DNA of 48,627 nucleotides from a virus. The translations under genes and the position numbers were made by a program. Position 1 is the first letter of the stretch; every line of letters begins with the position of its first letter. The notes under the pieces were generated by a model that was not told the DNA's origin, made no database searches, and saw only the letters and a program-made list of their open reading frames with translations. Shown here in pieces: positions 30,259 through 38,071 of the stretch. The stretch covers positions 1 to 48,627 of the IMG/VR virus record IMGVR_UViG_3300013104_000007, one strand, 5' to 3'.

Positions 30259-30471
30259 ATGAAGCCAACGCCATACTCTAAAATCAGCGAAGAAGAAAAG
30301 CAGCAGATGTTCTCGCTGTCACGTATGGGCGTTACCGATGCGGCCATAATGACTAAGTACAATGTGGATGAAGACACGCTCCTGCGCTGCCTGGAGGACA
30401 CTTTCGTTAGTGTGCAGGTGGCAAGGGGGTATCAGAAAATTAACCGTTTTAGTGGTGTGTTGAGGGCGTAG
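30259..30471 (+). CDS. Small helix-turn-helix-like protein
   Basis: 70 residues from ATG 30259 with an excellent CAGGAGGATTT. A helix-turn-helix-like segment is SLSRMGVTDAAIMTKYNVDE, following KISEEEKQQMF. It could be a small transcription factor; as first gene after an early promoter it is a candidate regulator. The helix-turn-helix reading comes from pattern only. Confidence 0.65.
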   Translation: MKPTPYSKISEEEKQQMFSLSRMGVTDAAIMTKYNVDEDTLLRCLEDTFVSVQVARGYQKINRFSGVLRA

Positions 30472-30473
30472 AG

Positions 30474-30683
30474 ATGAAAGTTAAATTGTGGAATGGTGGC
30501 GGATATTCATTCATGGGCGGTGCAAACTTCCCGGCAGTGGTTGAGGCGAAAAAGCTTGATGACCTCCCGGGGGTCGAGGTTGATTGGTCTGAGATTAAGC
30601 GGATTGGCGCAACCGACCCTGTGTGGGGACGCAATGGCACTGTTTACTTTGCTGAAAATGAGTTTGAGGTGTGTGATGAATAA
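30474..30683 (+). CDS. Small beta-rich protein of 69 residues
   Basis: ATG two bases after the previous stop. Sequence MKVKLWNGGGYSFMGGANFP, later GVEVDWSEIKRIGATDPVW, ending NEFEVCDE. Likely a compact beta fold. No family recognised. Overlaps the next gene by eight bases. Confidence 0.65.
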   Translation: MKVKLWNGGGYSFMGGANFPAVVEAKKLDDLPGVEVDWSEIKRIGATDPVWGRNGTVYFAENEFEVCDE

Positions 30684-31029
30684 AGAGTCAATCATGCAGA
30701 AGCACGCAGCGCTGATTATTCAGGCGGAGCAAGTGGAATCACAGGCAAAAAATTTGCGTGCAATGGCAGCTACCGTTAAGTCAGATGCACTGCAGGCGAT
30801 GAGTGGCATCAAGCCAAACAAAACCGTCATCCAGACCAGCAGAGGCAAGTGGTTGGTGACAAAACTGTGCAGCCACGACTGGAAGCTTGGGCGCGCATGT
30901 GAAGGTCGCAAAATTAAAAAAGACGGTACGCCAAGCGTACGCGAAAGCTATATCGGACGCCGCGACCAGGAAGATGATGTGATTATCGGTGAGTGGGATG
31001 GGAATCATATTGTGGAGGTTGCAAAATGA
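30676..31029 (+). CDS. Hypothetical protein of 117 residues
   Basis: ATG 30676 with GAGGTGTGTG upstream. A helical N-terminus (LIIQAEQVESQAKNLRAMA) is followed by a basic beta part (TSRGKWLVTKLCSHDW, then RACEGRKIKKDGTPSV) and an acidic end. The stop overlaps the next start as ATGA. No family recognised. Confidence 0.65.
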   Translation: MNKESIMQKHAALIIQAEQVESQAKNLRAMAATVKSDALQAMSGIKPNKTVIQTSRGKWLVTKLCSHDWKLGRACEGRKIKKDGTPSVRESYIGRRDQEDDVIIGEWDGNHIVEVAK

Positions 31030-31538
31030 CAGGCAGAGAGAAGTGTGAGGCGTGGTTGACATCGCTACCAGGATTCGAAGCTGCCGATGTAGCTAAGGGC
31101 GAGGAAGGAAAATACAACTACAGGGAGACTGAGTGGTGCTGGAAGTCATGGCAGGCCGCACTAGCCTCACAGCAACCAGCAGATGATGACTGGATTGAGT
31201 GGGAAGGAGGTGAGTGTCCTGTTGATGAAGATACCATTGTAGAAATGAAGTGGAAGTATGGCGATGTGCTGACTGACCGCGCCGGTATTTACCAGTGGTC
31301 ATACTATCAATACGGCGACCGAATCATCGCCTATCGGGTGGTGATAGCCATGAGCTACATATTCCTGATTGTAGTCATCATGTCCAACACTGCTAATCAG
31401 CAGGTCATCCCAATGGATTCAATGGCGCAGTGCAATGCGGCTCTCAAAGCAATGGAATTAGTTAAGGATAAACGCACCGGATGGCGAGCATACAACCCAA
31501 CAATCGATAGCGCGCACTGCATTGAGGTGAAGCCATGA
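31026..31538 (+). CDS. Apparent fusion of two accessory proteins
   Basis: 170 residues. The N-terminal 105 (CEAWLTSLPGFEAADVAKG, TEWCWKSWQAALASQ, DDWIEWEGGECPVDEDTIVE, DRIIAYRVV) resemble a known phage accessory type that normally stops at about this point. An internal ATG 31350 then opens MSYIFLIVVIMSNTANQQ and AYNPTIDSAHCIEVKP, which reads like a separate small exported or membrane-anchored protein. A one-base shift would expose TGATAG at the junction (31338-31343). Either a natural fusion or a frameshift joined them. GAGGTTGCAAA precedes ATG 31026. Confidence 0.6.
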   Translation: MTGREKCEAWLTSLPGFEAADVAKGEEGKYNYRETEWCWKSWQAALASQQPADDDWIEWEGGECPVDEDTIVEMKWKYGDVLTDRAGIYQWSYYQYGDRIIAYRVVIAMSYIFLIVVIMSNTANQQVIPMDSMAQCNAALKAMELVKDKRTGWRAYNPTIDSAHCIEVKP

Positions 31539-31753
31539 TCATTTTTAAAACAAAGCGCAAAAAGCTGAAGCCGTGCCCGACATACCACAAATACATTTTC
31601 GCTAAAGCATTCTTTCACGGAGCGCGTAAAGGCGTATCTATGGGTGTAATGGAAGGCCGCAGGCAAGTCAGATTTTATATGCAGGGAGTATGGTGGAACA
31701 ACGATCCGCAATCATCGGCCAGAAACATTCTGCGTAACTGGGGCGCTCTATGA
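31535..31753 (+). CDS. Small basic protein of 72 residues
   Basis: ATGA overlap with the previous gene; basic and aromatic (FKTKRKKLKPCPTYHKYIF, VRFYMQGVWWNNDPQSS). Nucleic-acid binding is possible from charge; no family recognised. The end overlaps the next start. Confidence 0.6.
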   Translation: MIIFKTKRKKLKPCPTYHKYIFAKAFFHGARKGVSMGVMEGRRQVRFYMQGVWWNNDPQSSARNILRNWGAL

Positions 31754-31899
31754 CAAGCAAATGCACCGGCCTGATGGGGCGCATCTTAGGGCATAAGTTT
31801 GTTGGCAAGGTCCGTAATCATCGGGTAAAGAAAACTTACTACTATCATTATGTGGCCGTATGCCAGCGCTGCGGCGCGGTGACGGGAGAGAAGAAGTGA
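31750..31899 (+). CDS. Small zinc-binding-like protein of 49 residues
   Basis: ATGA overlap with the previous gene and GTGA overlap with the next. The sequence has one Cys early (TSKCTGLMGRILGHKFVG) and VCQRCGAVTG near the end. This could be a small zinc fold, as in the short phage proteins with GHKxxGK. Function unknown. Confidence 0.6.
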   Translation: MTSKCTGLMGRILGHKFVGKVRNHRVKKTYYYHYVAVCQRCGAVTGEKK

Positions 31900-32063
31900 A
31901 CGACAAAACAGGCGATATGCAATACAAAAAAATCCGATACGGCAAAGATGAAGTTGCAGCAGCAATGGCTAAGGTGGCATCTGAAATTTTGGCCGCTGCA
32001 AAAAACATGATGCCAGTCATTAAGTTCAAGGGCAATGAAATGCATGGCAAGCGCAAGCCATAG
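31896..32063 (+). CDS. Small helical protein of 55 residues, GTG start
   Basis: GTG 31896 overlaps the previous stop and is preceded by GGGAGAGAAGAA. The sequence contains EVAAAMAKVASEILAAAKN, a clear amphipathic helix, and a basic tail (NEMHGKRKP). No family recognised. Confidence 0.6.
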   Translation: MNDKTGDMQYKKIRYGKDEVAAAMAKVASEILAAAKNMMPVIKFKGNEMHGKRKP

Positions 32064-32105
32064 CCGCATGTATGACATTTATTGTAAATGTAAGGGGTGG
32101 ATTTA

Positions 32106-32510
32106 GTGCTGAAGGCTCACATCAAAAAGAAAGTGCGTGATGCTGCTGATAAGGCATTTCCGCAGAAGATGGAAATGTCATGGGTTGATGGTGCAGGCAT
32201 GTACAATCATGCATGCCATCTCAATGCAGTTAATGCCGTGCGTGATGGTAGGGCATGCGCTGTTGTTGAGTGTGTGGTGCTTGATGATGCGTATGCCACG
32301 GCACACTATATCAACCTAGACAGTCGCGGAAAGTATATCGACCTGACGCTGGGTTATTTCTGGGCAGGCGCGGATTATAGGTTTGTCCGACTGGTTCCAA
32401 TGACGGAGTGGGGTTCAATCAGCGACAAGCTGAACGAACTGAAAGCCAGACTATGCAAGCCAGTTAAATCGGCAATGTGGTCGTGGTATTCAAATAACGA
32501 ATTATGCTAA
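32106..32510 (+). CDS. Hypothetical protein of 134 residues, GTG start
   Basis: GTG 32106 is chosen because the leader AAGGGGTGGATTTA is nearly the same as the leader of the next gene (AAGGGGTGGATTTG before ATG 32523), at the same spacing. The sequence (VDGAGMYNHACHLNAVNAV, LDSRGKYIDLTLGYFWAGA) has a Cys-His arrangement reminiscent of cysteine-dependent or transglutaminase-like folds. That is only a hint. No family assigned. Confidence 0.65.
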   Translation: MLKAHIKKKVRDAADKAFPQKMEMSWVDGAGMYNHACHLNAVNAVRDGRACAVVECVVLDDAYATAHYINLDSRGKYIDLTLGYFWAGADYRFVRLVPMTEWGSISDKLNELKARLCKPVKSAMWSWYSNNELC

Positions 32511-32522
32511 GGGGTGGATTTG

Positions 32523-32750
32523 ATGAAAAAGGTTGATTACAGCACTATTGATGCTCTAATTTTCCAAAAGATTTCTTCGGGAGAAAATACATTCTCCAGG
32601 ATAGGTGGCGGTGAGGTTTTTGGTGAGGCGGACAGGATATCAAATGAAAGTGGCGGCGAAGCGTTCAGGGTTATTGACCGCAGATTGCAGGCGCTCCGCA
32701 AGGCGGGCAAAATAAAATACACCACAGCAGACAAATGGATTGTTGCATAG
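32523..32750 (+). CDS. Small winged-helix-like protein of 75 residues
   Basis: ATG 32523 with AAGGGG upstream. The pattern TIDALIFQKISSGENTFSR, GGEAFRVIDRRLQALRKAG, KIKYTTADKWIV is that of a short winged helix: helices, a recognition helix, then a beta wing. Such proteins bind DNA, so a regulatory role is possible. Last gene before the late head operon. Confidence 0.6.
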   Translation: MKKVDYSTIDALIFQKISSGENTFSRIGGGEVFGEADRISNESGGEAFRVIDRRLQALRKAGKIKYTTADKWIVA

Positions 32751-32782
32751 CGATATCCTCAACGATTGCATGAGTGTAATCA

Positions 32783-32791
32783 TGATACAAT
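32783..32791 (+). promoter_or_regulatory. Late extended -10 promoter before the portal gene
   Basis: TGATACAAT then C, 28 bases before ATG 32819, without a good -35; same word as at 42381 and 48131. Confidence 0.65.
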
Positions 32792-32818
32792 CCCTCTCAT
32801 AACCCAGAGGGATTTTTT

Positions 32819-34264
32819 ATGTCCAAAATCGATGCAGTTAATGCCTACATCAAAGACCGCGTGGCGAATAATAATCGCCTGATTGAGCGCGAACGCTGTG
32901 GATTTGCGCAGACCGCAGACCAGAAGCACGACCGGATTTATTCTGAGCTCGGCTATCCCGAAGAAATCACCCCGCAGATGTTCCGACAGACCTACGAGCG
33001 TCATCCAGCAGCTACCGCAGGTGTGCATCGCATTCTGGATAAGTGCTGGTCTAATTTTCCGCAAGTGCTGGAGAAAGGCCGGGATGATGAAGCTGAAACC
33101 ACATGGGAGACTGAAGTCAACGGCGTAATGAAGCGACTCTGGCCTTTCATCAAAGATGCTGACCGCCGCAACCTGGTTAACCGCTACTCGTGCATCATCA
33201 TGCAGATTAATGACGGCCTTCCGTGGGACCAGCCAGTAGCAACCAGCAAAACTAGGCTAACCCAGGGGCGCGCAATTACGCGATTCATCCCGGCATGGGA
33301 GGAGCAGATTCGTCCATCTGAGTGGGACAATGATGAAAGGTCGGACAACTACGGTCAACCTAAAATGTGGGAGTATCAGGAGTCATATGTTGACAGTCTG
33401 AACACTGATGGCAAGCCAGAGCGCAGCGTGAAGATTCATCCTGACCGCGTTATCGTGCTGGCTGAAGGGGCAATGGATGGCTCGATTTATTCCGGCATCC
33501 CACTGTTGCGCGCTGGCTTCAATAGCCTCATCGACATGGCGAAGATTTCAGGTTCAAGCGCAGAAGGTTTCCTGAAGAACGCCAGCCGCCAGCTGAACGT
33601 GAACTACAACAAGGAAAACGTTAGTGCGCAGTCCCTTGCTCAGCAGATGGGTGTAACTCTGGATGAGCTGGGTGACACGCTCAATGAAGACGTGGCGCGC
33701 CTTAACGAAGCCATTGATGCCGCCATGTTCACGATGGGTGCTGATGTGAAGGTTTTGAGCGTAACTCCAGCAGATCCGGAGCCATCCTGGACGGTAGCAG
33801 CCAACCAGTTTGCCGCGTCAATTCAGCTGCCATTCACCATCGTATTTGGACAGCAGACAGGCCGCCTTGCCTCGGATGAAGATAAGACAGATGCAGCCAA
33901 CCGCGCAATGCAGCGCCGCGCCGGGTTCCTGGACTGGCTAATCGCCAACATCATTGAGCGCCTGACTAAGTTCGGCATCGTAAACCCCGCGCCATCCGAA
34001 ATAGAAATCGAGTGGGATGACCTGCTGGCCCCGACTGACGATGAAAAGGTGACCCTGGCATCCAAGCTGGCTGACATTAATTATAAATGCACACAGGCCG
34101 GTGAAATCACAGCTTTCAGCATTGATGAGCTGCGCCGCGCTGCGGGGTATGAGGCCCTGACGCCTAAAGAGGCTCAGGCAATGCTGGCCATGCGTATGAA
34201 GATGGCGGCAGAGGCTCAGGCTCAGGCGCAGCAGCAACAGAGTGCACCAGATGCAACTGCTTAA
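32819..34264 (+). CDS. Portal protein (DUF1073 type)
   Basis: 481 residues with AGAGGGATTTTTT upstream. Typical blocks are PEEITPQMFRQTYERHPAA, CWSNFPQVLEKGRDD, VNRYSCIIMQINDGLPWD, IPLLRAGFNSLIDMAK, and near residues 335-360 PFTIVFGQQTGRLASDEDK. This is the DUF1073/HI1409-type portal. It forms the DNA channel at one capsid vertex and docks the terminase. The C-terminus is Ala/Gln-rich. It overlaps the next gene by 23 bases. Confidence 0.9.
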   Translation: MSKIDAVNAYIKDRVANNNRLIERERCGFAQTADQKHDRIYSELGYPEEITPQMFRQTYERHPAATAGVHRILDKCWSNFPQVLEKGRDDEAETTWETEVNGVMKRLWPFIKDADRRNLVNRYSCIIMQINDGLPWDQPVATSKTRLTQGRAITRFIPAWEEQIRPSEWDNDERSDNYGQPKMWEYQESYVDSLNTDGKPERSVKIHPDRVIVLAEGAMDGSIYSGIPLLRAGFNSLIDMAKISGSSAEGFLKNASRQLNVNYNKENVSAQSLAQQMGVTLDELGDTLNEDVARLNEAIDAAMFTMGADVKVLSVTPADPEPSWTVAANQFAASIQLPFTIVFGQQTGRLASDEDKTDAANRAMQRRAGFLDWLIANIIERLTKFGIVNPAPSEIEIEWDDLLAPTDDEKVTLASKLADINYKCTQAGEITAFSIDELRRAAGYEALTPKEAQAMLAMRMKMAAEAQAQAQQQQSAPDATA

Positions 34265-35183
34265 AATCAATGCGCGGATTCCTTCGCCGCGCCTTCCCAC
34301 CTCAACCACTGACCCTGTGGGCGCTAATCGTCGGGTCGGTGCTGCATGGAAGGTGCTGGATGATAAATACAAGGAGCTACAGCGCCGCATCATTGAACTG
34401 TTCGATGGCATTCAGTCGGTGCAGGTCAATGCTGAAGGCTACGGATACCAGTACGACTTCAGCGCCCAGCGTGCAGCATCCATCAGCGACGAAATCCAGC
34501 GCATCTTAGATGAGGTTCTGCTGGATGGTGCTGACTATAATCGGCTATGGATTGGCATCGATGTGAGCGGCGCGTATGAGTCAGGAGTGAGACTGGCGCA
34601 GGGCAATCTCGCTAACATGAGCGCTGATTATGCAGCACAGCGCACCATCAGCGACATCCTCTACTCTGAGCCGTACATGCGCCGCCTGGGTATTGCATAC
34701 TCATCCACCTACAGCGACTGGCGCGGGTTGAGTGACCAGGGGCGTGCGCAACTGGCTAGCGTCATCACTGAAGGCATCGCAACCGGAAAGTCACCAGTAG
34801 GCGTCAAGGATGACATCGTTAAGCGCCTGGATGTGAGCCACAGCTACGCGAAGCAGCTGGCGCAGACCGAAATAACCGGAGCGCTACGCAAGGCCAGGCA
34901 GGATGAGTCGACCGAGGCCAATGTGCTGCTGGGCTTGAATGTGGCAATCCTCTGGTCTTCAGCGCTAATCCCTACGACCCGCGTTACGCACGCGCAGAGG
35001 CATGGTGGCGTTTATTCACCACAAGAAGTCGCTGAGTTTTATTCGCGTGATGGCAATCGCTATAACTGCCACTGTGGCAACACTGAGGTGTTGATAGTCG
35101 ATGGAGAACCCCAGATGACCGAGCGCGCGAAGGAGAGATATGCTGAGGCTAAATCGGCATGGTTCGGAAGCAGGAAAAAATAA
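34242..35183 (+). CDS. Head morphogenesis protein (SPP1 gp7 / Mu gpF type)
   Basis: 313 residues. The C-terminal module ALIPTTRVTHAQRHGGVYS, with DGNRYNCHCGNTEVLIV, is the signature of the Mu gpF/SPP1 gp7 family (R-x-x-H, then C-x-C). Before it, GVKDDIVKRLDVSHSYAKQ and AQTEITGALRKARQDES match the family helix. These proteins enter the prohead in few copies and assist assembly. It overlaps the portal gene and ends at a terminator. Confidence 0.9.
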   Translation: MHQMQLLKINARIPSPRLPTSTTDPVGANRRVGAAWKVLDDKYKELQRRIIELFDGIQSVQVNAEGYGYQYDFSAQRAASISDEIQRILDEVLLDGADYNRLWIGIDVSGAYESGVRLAQGNLANMSADYAAQRTISDILYSEPYMRRLGIAYSSTYSDWRGLSDQGRAQLASVITEGIATGKSPVGVKDDIVKRLDVSHSYAKQLAQTEITGALRKARQDESTEANVLLGLNVAILWSSALIPTTRVTHAQRHGGVYSPQEVAEFYSRDGNRYNCHCGNTEVLIVDGEPQMTERAKERYAEAKSAWFGSRKK

Positions 35184-35204
35184 ACCCGCGCATGGCGGGT
35201 TTTG
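35182..35204. terminator. Bidirectional terminator after the head morphogenesis gene
   Basis: AACCCGC, loop GCATG, GCGGGTT (35183-35201) with TTTG on the plus side and ATTTTTT on the minus side. It ends both the head operon and the leftward accessory operon. Confidence 0.8.
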
Positions 35205-35227
35205 TCTAAGCAGACGGCTTTACGGTG

Positions 35228-35620
35228 TCACTCATCAGGTGAGCGCTCAAGAAGCTCAGCTATTAGCTCGTTTGCATCACTCAGTATGCGGGATGGAATG
35301 CCGTCAGATGGCGAGCATTCTTCATAGTTGTCATAAAGGTGTGCATAATCACTGCCAATAACGCGATATTGAGAATCTTTCTGCCATTCATATTTCTTCT
35401 CAATATATCCATTGGTCATCAGCTGGTCGTAAGTGATTCCACCGTGCATTGGTAACGAATGGATGCCTTCTGTGCTTTTAAATAATGGATGAGATTCAAA
35501 TATGTTTGCGTAAACGTTCCAGCAAAAACATGTTCCGCTGTGCCACCCGACAACCTGTACAGAGAAATTCCTGTCTTTGTGAAGTGTCCATGTAACCTTG
35601 GGTATTGGTAATTCTTGCAT
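35228..35620 (-). CDS. Hypothetical accessory protein of 130 residues
   Basis: ATG 35620 with AGGAGAGAGAGTG upstream; the longer frame enters the neighbouring gene. The protein (MQELPIPKVTWTLHKDRNFS, VVGWHSGTCFCWNVYANIF, ending ELIAELLERSPDE) is mixed alpha/beta with an acidic tail. No family recognised. Last gene of the leftward operon. Confidence 0.65.
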   Translation of the reverse strand: MQELPIPKVTWTLHKDRNFSVQVVGWHSGTCFCWNVYANIFESHPLFKSTEGIHSLPMHGGITYDQLMTNGYIEKKYEWQKDSQYRVIGSDYAHLYDNYEECSPSDGIPSRILSDANELIAELLERSPDE

Positions 35621-35640
35621 CACTCTCTCTCCTGTAGTGG

Positions 35641-35907
35641 TTATTGGCCCAATGCCTTGGCGATTAGTGATTCCGCTGCTTCCATCCGGCCCCATGTCGA
35701 AGAAGGCTTGTCCGGTTGCGGATACGTGTGCTTTTTGACGATAGCTACCATTTCCTGCAGCGCGTCAAGAAGCTCTGGTGCTGCGGCAAGCAACCTTCCC
35801 GCCTCATCCTCTTTACCGCTAACTAAAAGTTGAGCGATAACATCATCGCTTTCGCTTCTGACCTCACCCAAAACCTCTGAATAATGCCATGGTCCAAACT
35901 CATTCAT
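35641..35907 (-). CDS. Small helical accessory protein of 88 residues
   Basis: ATG 35907 with GGGGG four bases away. Sequence MNEFGPWHYSEVLGEVRSES, AAAPELLDALQEMVAIVKK, WGRMEAAESLIAKALGQ, a type common in enterobacterial phages (PELLEALQ...AxxAIxKAxG). No function known. Confidence 0.7.
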   Translation of the reverse strand: MNEFGPWHYSEVLGEVRSESDDVIAQLLVSGKEDEAGRLLAAAPELLDALQEMVAIVKKHTYPQPDKPSSTWGRMEAAESLIAKALGQ

Positions 35908-36022
35908 ACAACCCCCTAAACAAACGCATAAACACACACTCCCATAACCGCAAAGACAGCCCAGCCTAGCCAAAAATTCTCAGTGGATATCATGGGAGTG
36001 CTCCAGTAAAAAAGTCTGCGGG

Positions 36023-36262
36023 TTAGGCAGCCTGATCGTTAAAGCCTTTCTCTGTGAAGAACTTCAGACCTTCTGAATAAGCAGTGATTAGCTCCTGAGA
36101 ATCAGGCTCACTTGCAAATTCAGGAGTCCATAATTTTTGCTCTTCAATGCCACGTTTAAGCTTTCCTACAATGACCCGTTCGATGTATTCACGACGACTA
36201 TCAAGAAGCTCAGGCGATGCCTGTGTCATGTAAAAAATAAGCTGCTCAATCACGCCGCTCAC
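36023..36262 (-). CDS. Hypothetical protein of 79 residues, GTG start
   Basis: GTG 36262 overlaps the previous stop (GTGA); a second GTG at 36253 has a better GAGGTGAGCGGC leader. Helical N-terminus (VIEQLIFYMTQASPELLDSR, REYIERVIVGKLKRGIEEQK), acidic C-terminus. No family recognised. Confidence 0.65.
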   Translation of the reverse strand: MSGVIEQLIFYMTQASPELLDSRREYIERVIVGKLKRGIEEQKLWTPEFASEPDSQELITAYSEGLKFFTEKGFNDQAA

Positions 36263-36357
36263 CTCGCTGTCACAATGTCTTTAGATTTACGATAACCTGC
36301 TGCGTATTTCGCAACCTCTGGCAAACAAGCTGACCCACTTTCATGCTTATTTACCAT
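36259..36357 (-). CDS. 32-residue peptide
   Basis: ATG 36357 overlaps the end of the preceding gene, and its stop is shared with the GTG of the next (GTGA). Sequence MVNKHESGSACLPEVAKYA, with AGYRKSKDIVTAR at the end. It fills the interval exactly but has a weak ribosome site, so coupling would be needed. Confidence 0.45.
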   Translation of the reverse strand: MVNKHESGSACLPEVAKYAAGYRKSKDIVTAR

Positions 36358-36499
36358 GCTGAATCTGAATCAGCGTTTCGTGGTTAACTGTTACTGCTTT
36401 GCGATGGTCGTTCTGGTTAACCAGTCGCCAGAGATATCCGCACGCAAGTGGGATAACATTCCAGCGAGCGCCTGACCAGGTTACGGTTGATGTTTTCAT
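36347..36499 (-). CDS. Small basic protein of 50 residues
   Basis: ATG 36499, 15 bases after the previous stop, without a strong ribosome site. Sequence MKTSTVTWSGARWNVIPLAC, then GYLWRLVNQNDHRKAVTV, ending TLIQIQHGK. Reads like a small phage accessory protein; no family recognised. Confidence 0.55.
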   Translation of the reverse strand: MKTSTVTWSGARWNVIPLACGYLWRLVNQNDHRKAVTVNHETLIQIQHGK

Positions 36500-36513
36500 T
36501 TGAATCACGTGCT

Positions 36514-36741
36514 CTAATAGTTAAAATCGCAAGACTGCTCTTCTGCGGTCTGTTTGGCAAAGAAGTAAGCCCAATCCTCAGCAAAGCGAACTGGCATTTT
36601 ATTGCCATGAATATCAAAATACTGAATTCCGGACTGCTCATTGCACTGAGCAAGAATTTCAGCAAGAGCAGAATCAGATTCACGTGCATTGCATGCCAGA
36701 AAAATTTGTTTGATTTCTGCCATGTCGATTTTTGTGGTCAT
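36514..36741 (-). CDS. Small hypothetical protein of 75 residues
   Basis: ATG 36741 with GGAGGATGAGAT upstream, first gene after the leftward early promoter. Sequence MTTKIDMAEIKQIFLACNAR, GIQYFDIHGNKMPVRFAED, FFAKQTAEEQSCDFNY. No domain recognised. Confidence 0.65.
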   Translation of the reverse strand: MTTKIDMAEIKQIFLACNARESDSALAEILAQCNEQSGIQYFDIHGNKMPVRFAEDWAYFFAKQTAEEQSCDFNY

Positions 36742-36781
36742 ATCTCATCCTCCGCAGCACCATTGCCGCTCTATGTGTAGT

Positions 36782-36810
36782 AGATTAGATGCCCCCGCAG
36801 TAGATGTCAA
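36782..36810 (-). promoter_or_regulatory. Early promoter, leftward, with perfect -35
   Basis: Minus strand TTGACA (36805-36810), 17 bases, TAATCT (36782-36787), then ACTACACATAGAG. Two direct copies of CCGCAGTAGA lie at 36795-36804 and 36814-36823 on the plus strand. The downstream sequence repeats that of 30144-30173. Confidence 0.75.
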
Positions 36811-36827
36811 CAGCCCGCAGTAGAATA

Positions 36828-36836
36828 TGATAGAAT
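36828..36836 (+). promoter_or_regulatory. Late-type promoter of the lysis genes
   Basis: TGATAGAAT: extended -10 with TAGAAT, 28 bases before the lysozyme start. It is close to the leftward early promoter, so early and late activities diverge from the same 60 bases. Confidence 0.6.
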
Positions 36837-36863
36837 TATTTTAAGTTGAGCGAGGAGTGAGCG

Positions 36864-37313
36864 ATGAAGATTTCACAGAAAGGTATCGACCTGATTAAGC
36901 AGTTTGAAGGTATCAACCTTAAAGCATACCCAGACCCAGGAACAGGCGGCGAGCCGTGGACGATTGGTTATGGCACCACAGTTTACCCATCAGGAGCAAA
37001 GGTTGCCAAGGGAGACACTATCACACCGAATCATGCTGAGTATTGCCTGCGCCATGACGTTGAAAAATTTGAAGCTGGCGTGAGCAATGCCCTGACTGTG
37101 GAGACCACTCAGCACCAGTTCGATGCGATGGTATCGCTGGCATACAACATTGGCCTCGGCAACTTCACCAAATCCACGCTTCTACGCAAGCATAATGCCA
37201 AATGCTGGCAGTGCGCCGCTGCTCAGTTTGGCGTATGGCGCAATGCTGGCGGCAAGGTGATGAATGGGCTGATTCGCCGCCGTGCTGCTGAACGCGAGCT
37301 TTACATGTCATGA
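36864..37313 (+). CDS. Endolysin, GH24 lysozyme
   Basis: 149 residues with GAGGAGTGAGCG upstream. Catalytic triad of the GH24 (T4/P22 lysozyme) family: E15 in LIKQFEGINLKAYPD, D24, and T33 in GGEPWTIGYGTT, with FDAMVSLAYNIGLGNF and RRRAAERELYM at the end. It cuts peptidoglycan glycan strands. There is no signal peptide or anchor, so it needs the holin for release. First of the lysis genes and overlapping the next as ATGA. Confidence 0.95.
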   Translation: MKISQKGIDLIKQFEGINLKAYPDPGTGGEPWTIGYGTTVYPSGAKVAKGDTITPNHAEYCLRHDVEKFEAGVSNALTVETTQHQFDAMVSLAYNIGLGNFTKSTLLRKHNAKCWQCAAAQFGVWRNAGGKVMNGLIRRRAAERELYMS

Positions 37314-37489
37314 TTCTCTTAATCTCCATATGGATGCCGGACGCGCTTAAATCCATAGAGTGGCGGCTGTGGGAGTATAGGGGGCTATATAAGAGTCACC
37401 GCCGATATTATCGGAATCAACAGAAAGCATACGAAGCAACCAAGCTGACTGTTGGTGTTTTTGTTCTTTGCGGAGGGTGGATTGCATGA
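37310..37489 (+). CDS. Small membrane-linked protein between lysozyme and holin
   Basis: 59 residues with start and stop both in ATGA overlaps (37310-37313, 37486-37489). Short hydrophobic N-terminus (MILLISIWMPDAL), a basic aromatic middle (EYRGLYKSHRRYYRNQQK), and a hydrophobic end (LTVGVFVLCGGWIA). It could be an antiholin or a second holin-like protein because of its place, but no family is recognised. Confidence 0.65.
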   Translation: MILLISIWMPDALKSIEWRLWEYRGLYKSHRRYYRNQQKAYEATKLTVGVFVLCGGWIA

Positions 37490-37746
37490 AGCGCTTCAAC
37501 ACCTGGCTGATGTCAATCTGGGGTATGATTGTGGGCTGGTTCGTCACCTTCCCGCAAGACCTGAACAATCTCTGGTCAGTCATGCCCGATGAAATCAAGA
37601 GCGCCATTCCGCCCAGTTACGCCAAGGGAATTGCGTTCGCTCTCTTCTGCTCAATGGTTATTGGTCGTAATGTAGCTAACCGGAAAGAGAAGAAGCAGCT
37701 AGAGCAGAAAGTAGAAGAGGTAACAAAAGATGACAGCGCAAATTAA
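37486..37746 (+). CDS. Holin (probable class II)
   Basis: 86 residues from ATG 37486. Two hydrophobic segments at residues 6-22 (TWLMSIWGMIVGWFVTF) and 48-66 (GIAFALFCSMVIGRNVA), then a charged C-terminus (NRKEKKQLEQKVEEVTK). Size, topology and place between lysozyme and Rz make the call. It would pierce the inner membrane to free the lysozyme. Confidence 0.8.
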   Translation: MKRFNTWLMSIWGMIVGWFVTFPQDLNNLWSVMPDEIKSAIPPSYAKGIAFALFCSMVIGRNVANRKEKKQLEQKVEEVTKDDSAN

Positions 37747-38071
37747 ATTAATTGTTGCTGGCGTTATTCTTGCACTGCTTACCGCCTCTCACTTATGGGC
37801 TTATCGGTCTGGCTGGTCTGCACATTCAGATAAGGTCAATAAAGAATTCGCAGAACGCAAAGCCCGCGCAGATGCCGCACAGGAGAAGAGCAACGCCAAA
37901 GCCGAAGAGGTTCGGGTTGTCACCGAAACCAAATACCGTACCGTCTACCGTGATGTGGTGAAATATGTCCAAGACCCGAATCGTACTGTGTGCAAGTTTG
38001 ACGATACTGCTGTGCAGTTGCGCCAGCAGGCCATCGACGCTGCCAACGCCGTCAGCCTCAATGCTAAGTGA
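37730..38071 (+). CDS. Rz: Rz-type inner-membrane spanin
   Basis: 113 residues with an N-terminal anchor (IKLIVAGVILALLTASHLWAY), then a charged periplasmic coiled coil (NKEFAERKARADAAQEKSN and KAEEVRVVTETKYRTVYRD). It overlaps the holin by 17 bases. It joins with Rz1 to disrupt the outer membrane in the last lysis step. The Rz1 frame starts inside this gene, as in lambda. Confidence 0.88.
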   Translation: MTAQIKLIVAGVILALLTASHLWAYRSGWSAHSDKVNKEFAERKARADAAQEKSNAKAEEVRVVTETKYRTVYRDVVKYVQDPNRTVCKFDDTAVQLRQQAIDAANAVSLNAK

